Program-made: the position numbers and the translations under genes
Shown: in pieces, positions 47,954 to 56,039 of the stretch
How positions within the stretch are numbered: position 1 is the first letter of the stretch
Layout: each line of letters opens with the position of its first letter
Assembly (NCBI RefSeq): GCF_002243345.2
Contig: NZ_CP022655.2
Coordinates: forward strand, 1,738,501 to 1,802,500
Reading direction: 5' to 3'
Source: Paenibacillus sp. RUD330
Lineage (GTDB): Bacteria > Bacillota > Bacilli > Paenibacillales > Paenibacillaceae
DNA: 64,000 nt
The notes under the pieces: model-generated
What the model was told of the DNA's origin: nothing
Seen by the model: the letters and a program-made list of their open reading frames with translations, nothing else
Databases searched by the model: none

Positions 47954-49048
47954 GTGCGCGTAATGACCGTACTCGGCACGCGGCCGGAGATCATCCGGCT
48001 GAGCCTCATCATCGGCAAGCTGGACCGGCTGGCGGCAAGCCATGTACTGGTCCATACGGGCCAGAATTATACGGCTTCGCTGAATGATGTCTTTTTCGAA
48101 GAGATGGGAATCCGCAAGCCGGACCATGTCATGACAGGGGGCAGCCATTCGCTGGGAGGGCAGCTGTCGCTCATGTTCGGCGAGATGGAGCGGCTGCTCC
48201 GGCTGGAGAAGCCCGATGTCGTCCTGCTGCTCGGCGACACCAACAGCGCGCTGTGCGCGATCGTCGCGGAGCGGATGGGCATTCCGGTCGTGCACATGGA
48301 AGCGGGCAACCGCTGTTACGACCTCACCGTGCCGGAGGAGAAGAACAGGCGGATCATCGATTCCGTATCGACCATCAACATGCCTTATACGGAGTACAGC
48401 AAGAGCAATCTGCTGCGCGAGGGCTTTCCGGCGGGCCGGATCGTCCGGACCGGCAATCCGATTCATGAAGTGATGGAGCATTACAAGGACCGGATCGCCG
48501 CAAGCGGCATTCTGGAGCGGCTCGGACTGCTGGAGAAGGAGTATGTCCTCGTCACGACCCACCGCGCCGAGAACGTGGACGTGCCCGCCCATCTCGACGG
48601 CATCCTCGAAGGCTTGAACCTGATCGCGGACCGCAGCGGCAAGCGGCTCGTCTGCAGCATCCATCCCCGCACCCGATCCCGCATCGAATCCGGCGGTACG
48701 GCTGTCTCTCCCCATCCGCTCGTGGAATTCCATGAGCCGTTCGGCTTCTTCGACTTCGTCCGTCTGGAGCAGAGCGCCTGGTGCGCCGTATCCGACAGCG
48801 GCACCGTGCAGGAGGAATGCTGCCTGCTCGGCGTCCCGACCGTCACGATCCGCAATACGACGGAGCGGCCCGAGACGGTGGACTGCGGCAGCAACGTCGT
48901 CAGCGGCCTCCGTGCCGGCAATATCGCGGATGCCGTCGAGGTCATGACTTCTCTTCCGCCAAGCTGGACCCTTCCGGCAGGGTACCAGTCCCCCGACGTT
49001 TCAGACATCGTAGTGAAATATTTGCTTGGAGGGAAATGGAATGTTTGA
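47954..49048 (+). CDS. UDP-N-acetylhexosamine 2-epimerase, WecB/CapG-like
   Basis: 364 residues. Family signatures: VMTVLGTRPEIIRLSLIIGKL, HTGQNYTASLNDVFFEEMGI, LLLGDTNSALCAIVAERMGIPVVHMEAGNRC, VPEEKNRRIIDSVS, TTHRAENVD and SDSGTVQEECCLLGVPTVTIR. It inverts carbon 2 of a UDP-amino sugar. In the order seen here, with a CapE-like and an RmlD-like gene after it, it is probably the last step that makes UDP-L-FucNAc or UDP-L-QuiNAc rather than ManNAc. GTG 47954 has AAAGGCGGG at good distance; its end overlaps the next start by eight bases. Confidence 0.87.
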   Translation: MRVMTVLGTRPEIIRLSLIIGKLDRLAASHVLVHTGQNYTASLNDVFFEEMGIRKPDHVMTGGSHSLGGQLSLMFGEMERLLRLEKPDVVLLLGDTNSALCAIVAERMGIPVVHMEAGNRCYDLTVPEEKNRRIIDSVSTINMPYTEYSKSNLLREGFPAGRIVRTGNPIHEVMEHYKDRIAASGILERLGLLEKEYVLVTTHRAENVDVPAHLDGILEGLNLIADRSGKRLVCSIHPRTRSRIESGGTAVSPHPLVEFHEPFGFFDFVRLEQSAWCAVSDSGTVQEECCLLGVPTVTIRNTTERPETVDCGSNVVSGLRAGNIADAVEVMTSLPPSWTLPAGYQSPDVSDIVVKYLLGGKWNV

Positions 49049-50024
49049 AAACTCGCGTATTCTCGTTACCGGAGGCACCGGTTCCTGGGGGTATGAGCTG
49101 ATTCGCCAGCTGCTGCCGCAAAATCCGAAGGAAATCGTCGTGTTCTCCCGCAGCGAATCTGCCCAGGTGACGATGAGCCGCACGTTCGAAGACTCCCGTC
49201 TGACGTTCCGGATCGGCGACATCCGCGACCTGGATGCGCTGACGAAGGCGACGATGGGCATGGATTACGTCTTCCATCTGGCCGCGCTCAAGCATGTGCC
49301 GGTCTGCGAGGAGCAGCCCTATGAAGCGCTCAAGACCAATGTGCTCGGCACGCAGAACGTCATCGAGGCGGCAACCGCGAACAAAGTGAAGCGCGTCATC
49401 TATATATCGACCGACAAGGCGGCCAATCCGTCGAACTTCTACGGCATGACCAAGGCGATCGGAGAGAAGCTGATCGTCTACGCGAACCTGCTTCACACCG
49501 ATACGAAGTTCGTCTGCGTGCGCGGCGGCAATGTGCTCGGCACGAACGGAAGCGTCATCCACCTGTTCACGAACCAGATCCGCGGCAAAGGCCAGGTCCG
49601 CCTGACCGACCGCCGCATGACGCGCTTTTTCCTGACGCTGCAGGATGCGATCTCGCTCTTGTTCAAGGCTTCGGAGGAAAGCCTCGGAGGCGAAATCTTC
49701 GTCATGACGATGCCGACCTGCCGCATCGAGGAGCTGGCCGAGGTGCTGATGGAGGATATCGGCGTCAAAGCCGATGTCATCGAGACCGGCATCCGTCCCG
49801 GAGAAAAGCTGCATGAAATCCTGCTCACCGAATTCGAAAGCAAGAGCACCGTCATCTACGACAAGGAATATCTCGTCATCCTGCCTCCGCTCGATATTCC
49901 CGGCCTGCAAGCCCATTACGCCTCTTATGAAGCGGTCGCCTTCGACAGCTTCTGCTCCAGCGAGAATCTGATGAACAAGCAGGAGATCCAGGATATGCTG
50001 AAGCGGGGCGGCTTCCTCTCATGA
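49041..50024 (+). CDS. UDP-GlcNAc 4,6-dehydratase/5-epimerase, CapE-like SDR
   Basis: 328 residues of the extended SDR family. RILVTGGTGSWGYELIRQLL holds the NAD(P) loop; later GDIRDLDAL, HLAALKHVPVCEEQPYEALKTN, the typical STDKAANPSNFYGMTKAIGEK (catalytic Tyr-x3-Lys) and TRFFLTLQDAISLLFKA. These match CapE/WbjB type enzymes that turn UDP-GlcNAc into the 4-keto-6-deoxy-L-talo form. ATG 49041 has GGAGGGAA six bases upstream. It lies between a 2-epimerase and a reductase gene, with overlaps on both sides, so the three act together. Confidence 0.87.
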   Translation: MFENSRILVTGGTGSWGYELIRQLLPQNPKEIVVFSRSESAQVTMSRTFEDSRLTFRIGDIRDLDALTKATMGMDYVFHLAALKHVPVCEEQPYEALKTNVLGTQNVIEAATANKVKRVIYISTDKAANPSNFYGMTKAIGEKLIVYANLLHTDTKFVCVRGGNVLGTNGSVIHLFTNQIRGKGQVRLTDRRMTRFFLTLQDAISLLFKASEESLGGEIFVMTMPTCRIEELAEVLMEDIGVKADVIETGIRPGEKLHEILLTEFESKSTVIYDKEYLVILPPLDIPGLQAHYASYEAVAFDSFCSSENLMNKQEIQDMLKRGGFLS

Positions 50025-50848
50025 AGCTGCTCATCATCGGAGGCGGCGGAATGGCAGGCTCGATGATGGTCGACTATTTCCGCCGCCGTACAGGGTTCGA
50101 AGTCGTCTGGACGACCCGCGGCGGCCGCGGCGGCTCGCTCCCTCTGGAGGCCTCCGATCTGGAGGCCGTCCGGAGCTTGCTGGAATCCCAGCGCCCGGAT
50201 CTCGTCGTCAACTGCGTCGGCAAGCTCAACCGCGACGCAGAGGATCATCCGCTCGAGGCTTACATCGTGAACGGGCTGCTTCCCCACTGGCTGGCTTTCG
50301 CCGCCTCGGAGATCGGAGCGAGGCTGATCCACATCAGCTCCGACTGCGTCTTCGAGGGAGACCGGGGCGGGTACAGCGAGCTGGATATTCCGGACGGCAA
50401 GAGCGTGTACGCGCGCTCGAAAGCTCTCGGGGAACTGCGCGGCTCCGGGCATCTGACGATCCGCACGTCCATCATCGGTCCGGATGCGAATCCGAAGGGA
50501 ATCGGCTTGCTGAAGTGGTTTCTGGAGCAGAAAGGTTCGGTATCGGGCTACAGCCGCGTATACTGGAACGGAGTGACGACGCTGGAGCTCGCCAAGGCGG
50601 TTGAGTATGCGGCTTCGAGGCCGGAGATCGGCGGCCTCGTGCATCTGCTGGCCGCGGCGCCGGCGAGCAAGCTGGAAATGCTGGAGATGTTCAAGCAGGC
50701 CTACGGCCGCAATGACATTGACATCACGGCCACTGCCGAGCCGTTCATCGACCGGACGCTGACTGCCGTGCGCGCCGACTGGGACTACAAGGCCCCCGGC
50801 ATCGCGCAGATGGTGGCGGAGATGGCGGAGTGGGAGCGCCGGAGCTGA
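50021..50848 (+). CDS. RmlD-like SDR reductase of the UDP-amino-sugar pathway
   Basis: 275 residues, Rossmann fold with LLIIGGGGMAGSMMVDYF, DLVVNCVGKLNRDAEDHP, LIHISSDCVFEGDRGGYSE, DGKSVYARSKALGEL (Tyr-x3-Lys) and LTIRTSIIG: the usual RmlD plan. In CapEFG systems the reductase CapF is about 370 residues with a cupin tail; this short one is closer to WbvR-type reductases that lead to L-RhaNAc/L-QuiNAc. It overlaps the CapE-like gene by four bases. Sugar identity remains inference. Confidence 0.82.
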   Translation: MKLLIIGGGGMAGSMMVDYFRRRTGFEVVWTTRGGRGGSLPLEASDLEAVRSLLESQRPDLVVNCVGKLNRDAEDHPLEAYIVNGLLPHWLAFAASEIGARLIHISSDCVFEGDRGGYSELDIPDGKSVYARSKALGELRGSGHLTIRTSIIGPDANPKGIGLLKWFLEQKGSVSGYSRVYWNGVTTLELAKAVEYAASRPEIGGLVHLLAAAPASKLEMLEMFKQAYGRNDIDITATAEPFIDRTLTAVRADWDYKAPGIAQMVAEMAEWERRS

Positions 50849-50911
50849 TTTCCGTGATCCGGCGGGTCAGGGTGAGAGAAGCTCTGGTCGTTACCAGGGC
50901 TGCACATAACG

Positions 50912-50942
50912 ATGCCGAAGCGGCCAACCGCTTCGGCATTTG
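50912..50942 (+). terminator. Hairpin after the amino-sugar genes
   Basis: Twelve perfect pairs (50912-50923 with 50928-50939) but only three T after it, so termination may be partial and the next gene may still be read through. Confidence 0.6.
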
Positions 50943-50960
50943 GCGCAGAGGGGGGAGAGG

Positions 50961-52169
50961 ATGGGAATCGGCGGCAAGCGCGAGCAGGAATCAGCCGGAT
51001 CGGCGGAGGAGCAGGAGCTGGCAGGGGAGAAGGAGCGGGTAAAGGAGAAGGAACCGGCAGGGGAGAAGGAACGGGTAAAGGAGCAGGAACAGGCAGGGGA
51101 GAAGGAGCCGGCAGGGGAGAAGGAACCGGCGGGGGAGAAGGAGCTGGCAGGGGAGAAGGAGCTGGCAGGGGAGAAGGAACCGGCAGGGGAAATCAGCTAT
51201 GTGGAGATCTGCGGAATTTCAACCGAACTGCCTGGGAGCAAGCTGCTTGTCACCGGTGCCGGAGGCTTCTGCGGCGGACATGCGGTGCGGCATTTCACAG
51301 CCGCCGGATACGAGGTGCATGCGATGTTCAGACCAGGCTCCGTGCGGACTGCTGAAGGCCGAGAGAATGGAGCTCACCATGTAGAGCTATGCGATCTGGA
51401 GGACATGGACGCTCTGCGCGTTCTGGTCGACCGGATTCGTCCCGATGCCGTGCTGCATTTGGCGGGCTCCAACCATGCGGGCGCTTCGTGGAAGGAGCCT
51501 GCCGCTTTTCTGCAAGCCAACCTCATGGGAACCGTCCATCTGCTTGAGGCGGTGCGCGAGGCAGGCCATTCATGCCGCATCGTCGTCGCGGGCTCCATGC
51601 TTGGTTATGTCCTGCCCGAAGCCGGGCTTCCCCGGCCTCCGCATCCCTACAGCCTCAGCAAAACCTTTCAACTCGCGGCAGCGTTGAGCTGGCACTCGAT
51701 GTACGGCATGGATATCATCGTGGCCGATCCGGGCAACCTGACCGGTCCGGGTCCTTCGACCGGCCTCTGCGCCTTGCTTGCCCGTTATGCGGCTTCTTGC
51801 GAAGCGGCGGCGGCATCGGGCGGGGCGCCGCCTCCTGTGTTTAAGCTGTCATCCTCGATGGAGCAGCGGGATTTTCTCGACGTCCGGGATGCCGTCAGCG
51901 CTTATGAAGCCATCATCCGGCATGGCGTCTCCGGAAGGCGTTACGCGATCGCCTCCGGAACGATGCGGACGCTGGGCGAGCTGGCCGGCATCTGCCAAAG
52001 CCTTGCTACCTGCCCGCTCGAAATCGAGATCGGCTCCAGTTCGGCCGCTTCGCCGCAGCCTGCGGATGTCTCCTCGCTGCGGGCGCTTGGCTGGGTTCCC
52101 GTCATATCGTTTGAGCGGTCCGTCGCGGACACGCTGGAGTCGGAGCGCAAAGCTTTGAAGCTGATTTGA
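50961..52169 (+). CDS. NAD-dependent epimerase/dehydratase with repeat-built N-terminus
   Basis: 402 residues. The first about 80 are charged repeats of six residues (GEKEPA, GEKELA, GEKERV). The SDR domain starts near 93: KLLVTGAGGFCGGHAVRHF, CDLEDMDALRVLVDRIRPDAVLHLAG, IVVAGSMLGYV, PHPYSLSKTFQLAAA (catalytic Tyr-x3-Lys), DIIVADPGNLTGPGPS, RDFLDVRDAVSAY. This is like GDP-4-keto-6-deoxymannose reductases (Rmd type). Substrate not known. ATG 50961 follows GGGGGGAGAGG. It ends the glycan region and is followed by about 1 kb of repeats. Confidence 0.78.
   Translation: MGIGGKREQESAGSAEEQELAGEKERVKEKEPAGEKERVKEQEQAGEKEPAGEKEPAGEKELAGEKELAGEKEPAGEISYVEICGISTELPGSKLLVTGAGGFCGGHAVRHFTAAGYEVHAMFRPGSVRTAEGRENGAHHVELCDLEDMDALRVLVDRIRPDAVLHLAGSNHAGASWKEPAAFLQANLMGTVHLLEAVREAGHSCRIVVAGSMLGYVLPEAGLPRPPHPYSLSKTFQLAAALSWHSMYGMDIIVADPGNLTGPGPSTGLCALLARYAASCEAAAASGGAPPPVFKLSSSMEQRDFLDVRDAVSAYEAIIRHGVSGRRYAIASGTMRTLGELAGICQSLATCPLEIEIGSSSAASPQPADVSSLRALGWVPVISFERSVADTLESERKALKLI
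51018..51195 (+). repeat. 18-bp in-frame repeats at the start of the SDR gene
   Basis: About ten degenerate copies of GGAGAAGGAACCGGCAGG coding GEKEPA-type units. Three-fold length keeps frame. Confidence 0.88.
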
Positions 52170-52186
52170 GGAATATCTGGGGGGAT

Positions 52187-52350
52187 TTCAAGAAGCTTTC
52201 CAAGGAGTTTCAAGAAGTTTCAAGAAGCTTTCCAAGGAGTTTCAAGAAGTTTCAAGAAGCTTTCCAAGGAGTTTCAAGAAGTTTCAAGTAGCTTTCAAAA
52301 GAGCTTTCAAGAAGCTTTCAAAGGAGCTTTCAAAGGAGCTTTCAAGAAAC
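52187..52350. repeat. 32-bp tandem repeat array
   Basis: Three perfect 32-bp copies at 52187, 52219 and 52251 built from TTCAAGAAG and CTTTCCAAGGAG words, then degenerate copies to about 52350. No spacer sequences, so it is not CRISPR. Confidence 0.9.
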
Positions 52351-52360
52351 TCTCTAAGAA

Positions 52361-52398
52361 CTTTCCAAGGAGCTTTGTTGCCGCAGCTCCTTGGAAAG
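52361..52398. repeat. 14-bp perfect inverted repeat
   Basis: CTTTCCAAGGAGCT (52361-52374) and its complement AGCTCCTTGGAAAG (52385-52398) with a 10-base loop. One arm shares CTTTCCAAGGAG with the adjoining tandem repeats. No T-run follows. Confidence 0.85.
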
Positions 52399-52734
52399 CA
52401 AGTTGCGGTCAAACGATAAGTTGCTAGCGTTAAAGACGGGACGAAGCCCAGCCCTGCCCTGTGCATCCCGTGTTCGTATAATCTGCAGCCATTCGACGAG
52501 CTATTTCAGAATGACGGATAAAGACAATAGGGTTTGTTGTAGACCTGCCTATGAAATGTAAATATTGGCAACGGAAAAACGGAGCGGTTTGTTCAAACTG
52601 ATCTGCTAGATAAACATGTGAAAAACAAAATAATCGGTGTCAGCGTGATGAAATCCGTTGTCCGATTAAATCCCGGACGACTCCTATGCTAGTGGGATCC
52701 GCTGAAGGAACGATTCGACAGGAGCCTGCTGATC

Positions 52735-52920
52735 TATCGGACATCAGATCCGTTATTTGGTGCGAAATAAGCATTCCATTTTTTTTAACGGACATCAGTT
52801 CCGTTATTTATCCCGCTAATATCTATATCCCGCTAATTGTTCACAAATAACGGATCGTATGTCCGATAAAATCGCAGCTACTCAATCAAAGCTCAAATAA
52901 CGGATCGTATGTCCGATAAA
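52735..52920. repeat. Dispersed motif, four copies in two orientations
   Basis: TATCGGACAT-type copies at 52735-52758 and 52787-52810 face one way; two identical 27-base copies at 52844-52870 and 52894-52920 face the other. The shared core is CGGACAT.. then ATCCGTTATTT. A decayed fifth copy lies near 52650. I think similar sequence is common between Paenibacillus genes, but could not check. Confidence 0.8.
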
Positions 52921-52972
52921 GCTCGAATCATGACGTAGTTCAATCACCGAGTAGTTGTTAGCGGGGGAAATA

Positions 52973-53010
52973 AAACAGGACGAGCTGAACATGTTCAGCT
53001 CGTCCTGTTT
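52973..53010 (-). terminator. Perfect hairpin downstream of terC
   Basis: Eighteen perfect pairs around a two-base centre, with TTTTATTT on the minus side. It would stop minus-strand transcription from terC about 200 bases past its stop codon. Confidence 0.75.
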
Positions 53011-53089
53011 AGCTTTGTAACCTGAAGCTGCAGGAACCTGCGGCCGCCGTGCCGCCGTGCCGCTGCGCCGGCACCATCGCTGTCGTCGC

Positions 53090-53255
53090 CGCCGCTGCGC
53101 TCGCTACATCGCCGCCGCGCCGCTTGCCTGCTGCGCAAGCTACCGCGCAGGCTGGCGCGACCCGCCGCTGCGCTCGCTACATCGCCGCTGCGCCGCTTGC
53201 CTGCCGCGCAAGCTACCGCGCAGGCTGGCGCGACCCGCCGCTGCGCTCGCTACCG
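53090..53255. repeat. 73-bp tandem repeat running into the end of terC
   Basis: Copies begin at 53090, 53163 and (partial) 53236, nearly identical. The terC stop codon (53213-53215) is inside the second copy. Since 73 is not a multiple of three, copy changes alter the protein end. Confidence 0.88.
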
Positions 53256-54034
53256 CGTCCGCCGCTGCGCCCGCCTCTGTCGTCGCCGCCATCGCCGCGG
53301 CTGCCCGCCTTCGGCTTGGACGCGAACCAGCCGACGACGGCGATCAGGATGAGCACCGTCCAGAAGATGCCCTTCCATAAGCCGCTTTTCGGGAAGCTGG
53401 AGCTGATGAGGGCGACATCGGAGTGGCCGACCGTATAGATCGCGAGCTTGATGCCGACCCAGCCGACGATGGCGAAGGCGGCCGTCTCCAGTCCGGGCCG
53501 CTCCACCAGCAGCTTGCCGAAGTAAGTGGCGGCGAACCTCATGATGACCAGGCCGATGATGCCGCCTGTCAGGATGAGGATGAACTGGGCGCCGTCGATG
53601 CCGCCGATCCGGGGCAGCGTTGTCGCCGGCAGCGTGATCGCCAGCGCGACAGCCGCGAGAATGGCGTCGACCGCGAAGGCGATGTCGGCCAGCTCGACCT
53701 TGAGCACCGTCACCCAGAAGTTTTCGGGCTTCTTCTCGGCTTCCTTCTTGAGCTTGTCCTGCTTGACGAACAGCCGCTTGACCATATGGCTGATCGCAAT
53801 GTACAGCAGGTAAGCGGCTCCGAGCGCCTGCACATACCAGACATGGGCGAGGAAGGAGATGATGAACAGGGAAGCGAACCGGAAGACGAAGGCTCCTCCG
53901 AGCCCGTAGAACAGAGCTTTTTTCCGCTCCTTTTCCGGGAGATGCTTGACCATGATGGAGATGACCAGCGCGTTGTCCGCAGCCAGAATTCCTTCCAATC
54001 CGATCAGCACCAGAAGCACCCACGCGTATTCCAA
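53213..54034 (-). CDS. TerC-family integral membrane protein
   Basis: About 273 residues, seven to eight spans. LEYAWVLLVLIGLEGILAADNALVISIMVKHLPEKERKKALFYG is the family start (acidic D-N pair in the first span), later LADIAFAVDAILAAVAL carries the second conserved Asp set. Such proteins are linked to metal (tellurium, manganese) handling and to metalation of exported enzymes. The C-terminal about 30 residues are Gly/Ser/Arg-rich and lie in a 73-bp repeat. The start is unclear: TTG 54034 has no ribosome site, CTG 54052 is nine bases from AAAGGAG, and an ATG at 54059 is one base out of frame. Confidence 0.82.
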   Translation of the reverse strand: MEYAWVLLVLIGLEGILAADNALVISIMVKHLPEKERKKALFYGLGGAFVFRFASLFIISFLAHVWYVQALGAAYLLYIAISHMVKRLFVKQDKLKKEAEKKPENFWVTVLKVELADIAFAVDAILAAVALAITLPATTLPRIGGIDGAQFILILTGGIIGLVIMRFAATYFGKLLVERPGLETAAFAIVGWVGIKLAIYTVGHSDVALISSSFPKSGLWKGIFWTVLILIAVVGWFASKPKAGSRGDGGDDRGGRSGGRGSERSGGSRQPAR

Positions 54035-54211
54035 AAGGACCGAGGTTGTCAGGCTTCATCACTCCTTTGAACTCTTTCGTTGAGGCGTGCAAGGATAACA
54101 GGACTAGTATGCTCTGCTTTTATTTTCCTTAGTCCAGGCCAAAAAAACATTGAATTCCCATGCCGTTCGTCCCATAATCGGGAATACCGACTTACTCCGG
54201 AGGCATGGACG

Positions 54212-56038
54212 ATGAACAATCCCCTTACCAGGCTCAGCGTGAAAATGCAGATGATCCTGCTGTTTTTGATGATGGCCATTCCGATTCTGGGGCTGTTCGT
54301 CTACGGCAATATGAAAGCGGAAAGCATTTTGAAGCGCAACATCACGAACGCCTATGCCGAGCTGAACAAGCAGAATCTGGTCATCATCGACAAGGACATG
54401 GACAATATCAACCGGATCACGACGACGATCATCCAGAATCCCGCAACGCAGGCCATCGTTCCCGGCAGCCTGGAGCCGGTGCTGGACCGGGTCAAGAAAT
54501 ACGCGGCGATGGACAAGCTGCTGCGGGTTTATTCGACCGGCACGGATGGAGAGAATCCGATCTACTATTCCCTTTACGTGTACGATCCCTCAAGCGAGTT
54601 CTATTTCGCCCCCTCCATCCAGATGACGCAGAACGGCGTCTACTTCCTCGATTCCGACAACAAGCCGGCCTGGTACGACAAGGCGGTCGAGAACAAGGGA
54701 CTCGGCTTCATGCAGGTCATCGACAACAACACCGCCTTCAGCAAGGAGAAGACGCTCGCCTACATCCGCGCGGTCAACAACATCGGCGAAGGGAACGTCA
54801 TCGGCGTCCTGGTCGCGTACAAGATGGACAGCAAGATCGTCGATTCGCTGCGCTCGGTGAATCTGCCCGACGGCGAGATGTTCCTGACGGACAGCCAGGG
54901 CACGATCATGTCCTCCACCGTCCAGGGCAAGCTCGGCACCAAGGTCGAGCTGCCGGAAGAGGTCGTCGCCGCGGCCAGATCCGCCCGAAGCGACATGCCG
55001 TACCATGCAGTGAACAGCGACGATATCTATGTCGTCAGCGCGGCCAATGCGCTGAACCTGCGCCTCGTCTACGAGATTCCGGTCCAATCGCTGCTCCAGC
55101 AGCAAAAGGAGCTCAAAAATGTCATTCTGTTCATCTCGATCGCGTATACGCTGCTCGGCTGCATCGTCATGATCTACTTCTGGCGCTCGCTCATGACGCC
55201 GCTGCAGCGCCTCTCGACGTTCGTGCGCCGCTACGAGCCGGGCAAGCGGGTGCCGGAGACGCCGGGGCAATCGCGCAGCGACGAGGTCGGCGTCCTCATC
55301 TCCGCCGTATACGGGATGGCGAGGAGGCTCAACAGCCTCATCCACGACCGCTACCAGATGGAGATCCGGCAGAAGGAGGCGCAGCTCCAGATCCTGTACC
55401 ATCAGATCAATCCGCATCTGCTGTACAACACGCTGGAGAGCATCTATTGGAAAAGCTCGCTCGAGGGCAATTCCGAATCGGCGGAGATGATCAAGGACTT
55501 GTCGAAGCTGATGAAGATCAGCCTCAGCCGGGGCCGCGAGATCATCTCGCTGGCGGAGGAGCGCGAGCATGCCGCAGCCTATGTGGCCCTTCAGCAGCGG
55601 AGATATGAAGCCGATTTCAAGATGGAGTGGGACGTTCCGGAGGAGCTCGGGAGCATCGGCATTCCCAAGATCACCCTGCAGCCGCTGATCGAGAACGCCA
55701 TCATCCACGGAATCAAGCATATGGGCGAGGACGGGCTCATCCGGGTCGCAGCCGTCCGGGACGAAGAAGGAAGAATCCGCGTGACGGTGGAGGACAACGG
55801 CTACAAGGCCGTTGATTACGCCGCGATCGAGCGCTGGCTCGGGGAGCAGGACAGCTCTCCGGCAATCGGATACGGCATACGCAACATCGACCAGAGGATC
55901 CGTCTGCGGTACGGCTATCCGTATGGACTGGGGATCGGACCGAGGCCTGGCGGAGGCACGAAGGTAAGCATCCTGCTGCCGGATCAGGAGCAGCAATCAA
56001 ACGAGGCAGGCATCGAATCAGACGGGGAGGACAATTGA
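54212..56038 (+). CDS. Sensor histidine kinase, YesM-like
   Basis: 608 residues. First span about 12-35, outer sensor domain to about 300 (Cache-like, YIRAVNNIGEGNVIGVLVAYKMDSKIV), second span VILFISIAYTLLGCIVMIYFW, HAMP region, then the LytS/YesM kinase part with the phosphorylated His in ILYHQINPHLLYNTLESIYW and the ATP-binding LQPLIENAIIHGIKHMG and GYGIRNIDQRIRLRYG. It senses an outside or binding-protein-borne sugar signal and phosphorylates the next gene's product. ATG 54212 has GGAGG eight bases upstream; the frame before it is not conserved. Confidence 0.9.
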   Translation: MNNPLTRLSVKMQMILLFLMMAIPILGLFVYGNMKAESILKRNITNAYAELNKQNLVIIDKDMDNINRITTTIIQNPATQAIVPGSLEPVLDRVKKYAAMDKLLRVYSTGTDGENPIYYSLYVYDPSSEFYFAPSIQMTQNGVYFLDSDNKPAWYDKAVENKGLGFMQVIDNNTAFSKEKTLAYIRAVNNIGEGNVIGVLVAYKMDSKIVDSLRSVNLPDGEMFLTDSQGTIMSSTVQGKLGTKVELPEEVVAAARSARSDMPYHAVNSDDIYVVSAANALNLRLVYEIPVQSLLQQQKELKNVILFISIAYTLLGCIVMIYFWRSLMTPLQRLSTFVRRYEPGKRVPETPGQSRSDEVGVLISAVYGMARRLNSLIHDRYQMEIRQKEAQLQILYHQINPHLLYNTLESIYWKSSLEGNSESAEMIKDLSKLMKISLSRGREIISLAEEREHAAAYVALQQRRYEADFKMEWDVPEELGSIGIPKITLQPLIENAIIHGIKHMGEDGLIRVAAVRDEEGRIRVTVEDNGYKAVDYAAIERWLGEQDSSPAIGYGIRNIDQRIRLRYGYPYGLGIGPRPGGGTKVSILLPDQEQQSNEAGIESDGEDN

Positions 56039-56039
56039 C

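Larger units (their letters stand above)
52170..53212. other. Repeat-rich intergenic stretch without genes
   Basis: About 1 kb between the SDR gene and terC. It holds a 32-bp tandem repeat, an inverted repeat, several copies of a dispersed motif in both orientations, a perfect hairpin and part of a 73-bp repeat, all listed separately. 52400-52650 shows nothing I recognise. Confidence 0.8.

Noticed and set aside
50940-50960. Upstream TTG start for the SDR gene
   Set aside because: It lies inside the terminator hairpin tail and has no ribosome site; ATG 50961 is better.
52187-52282. Possible CRISPR array from 32-bp repeats
   Set aside because: Units abut with no unique spacers.
54061-54211. 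Manganese (yybP-ykoY) riboswitch upstream of terC
   Set aside because: Such elements often precede terC genes, but the conserved blocks were not found in this gap.
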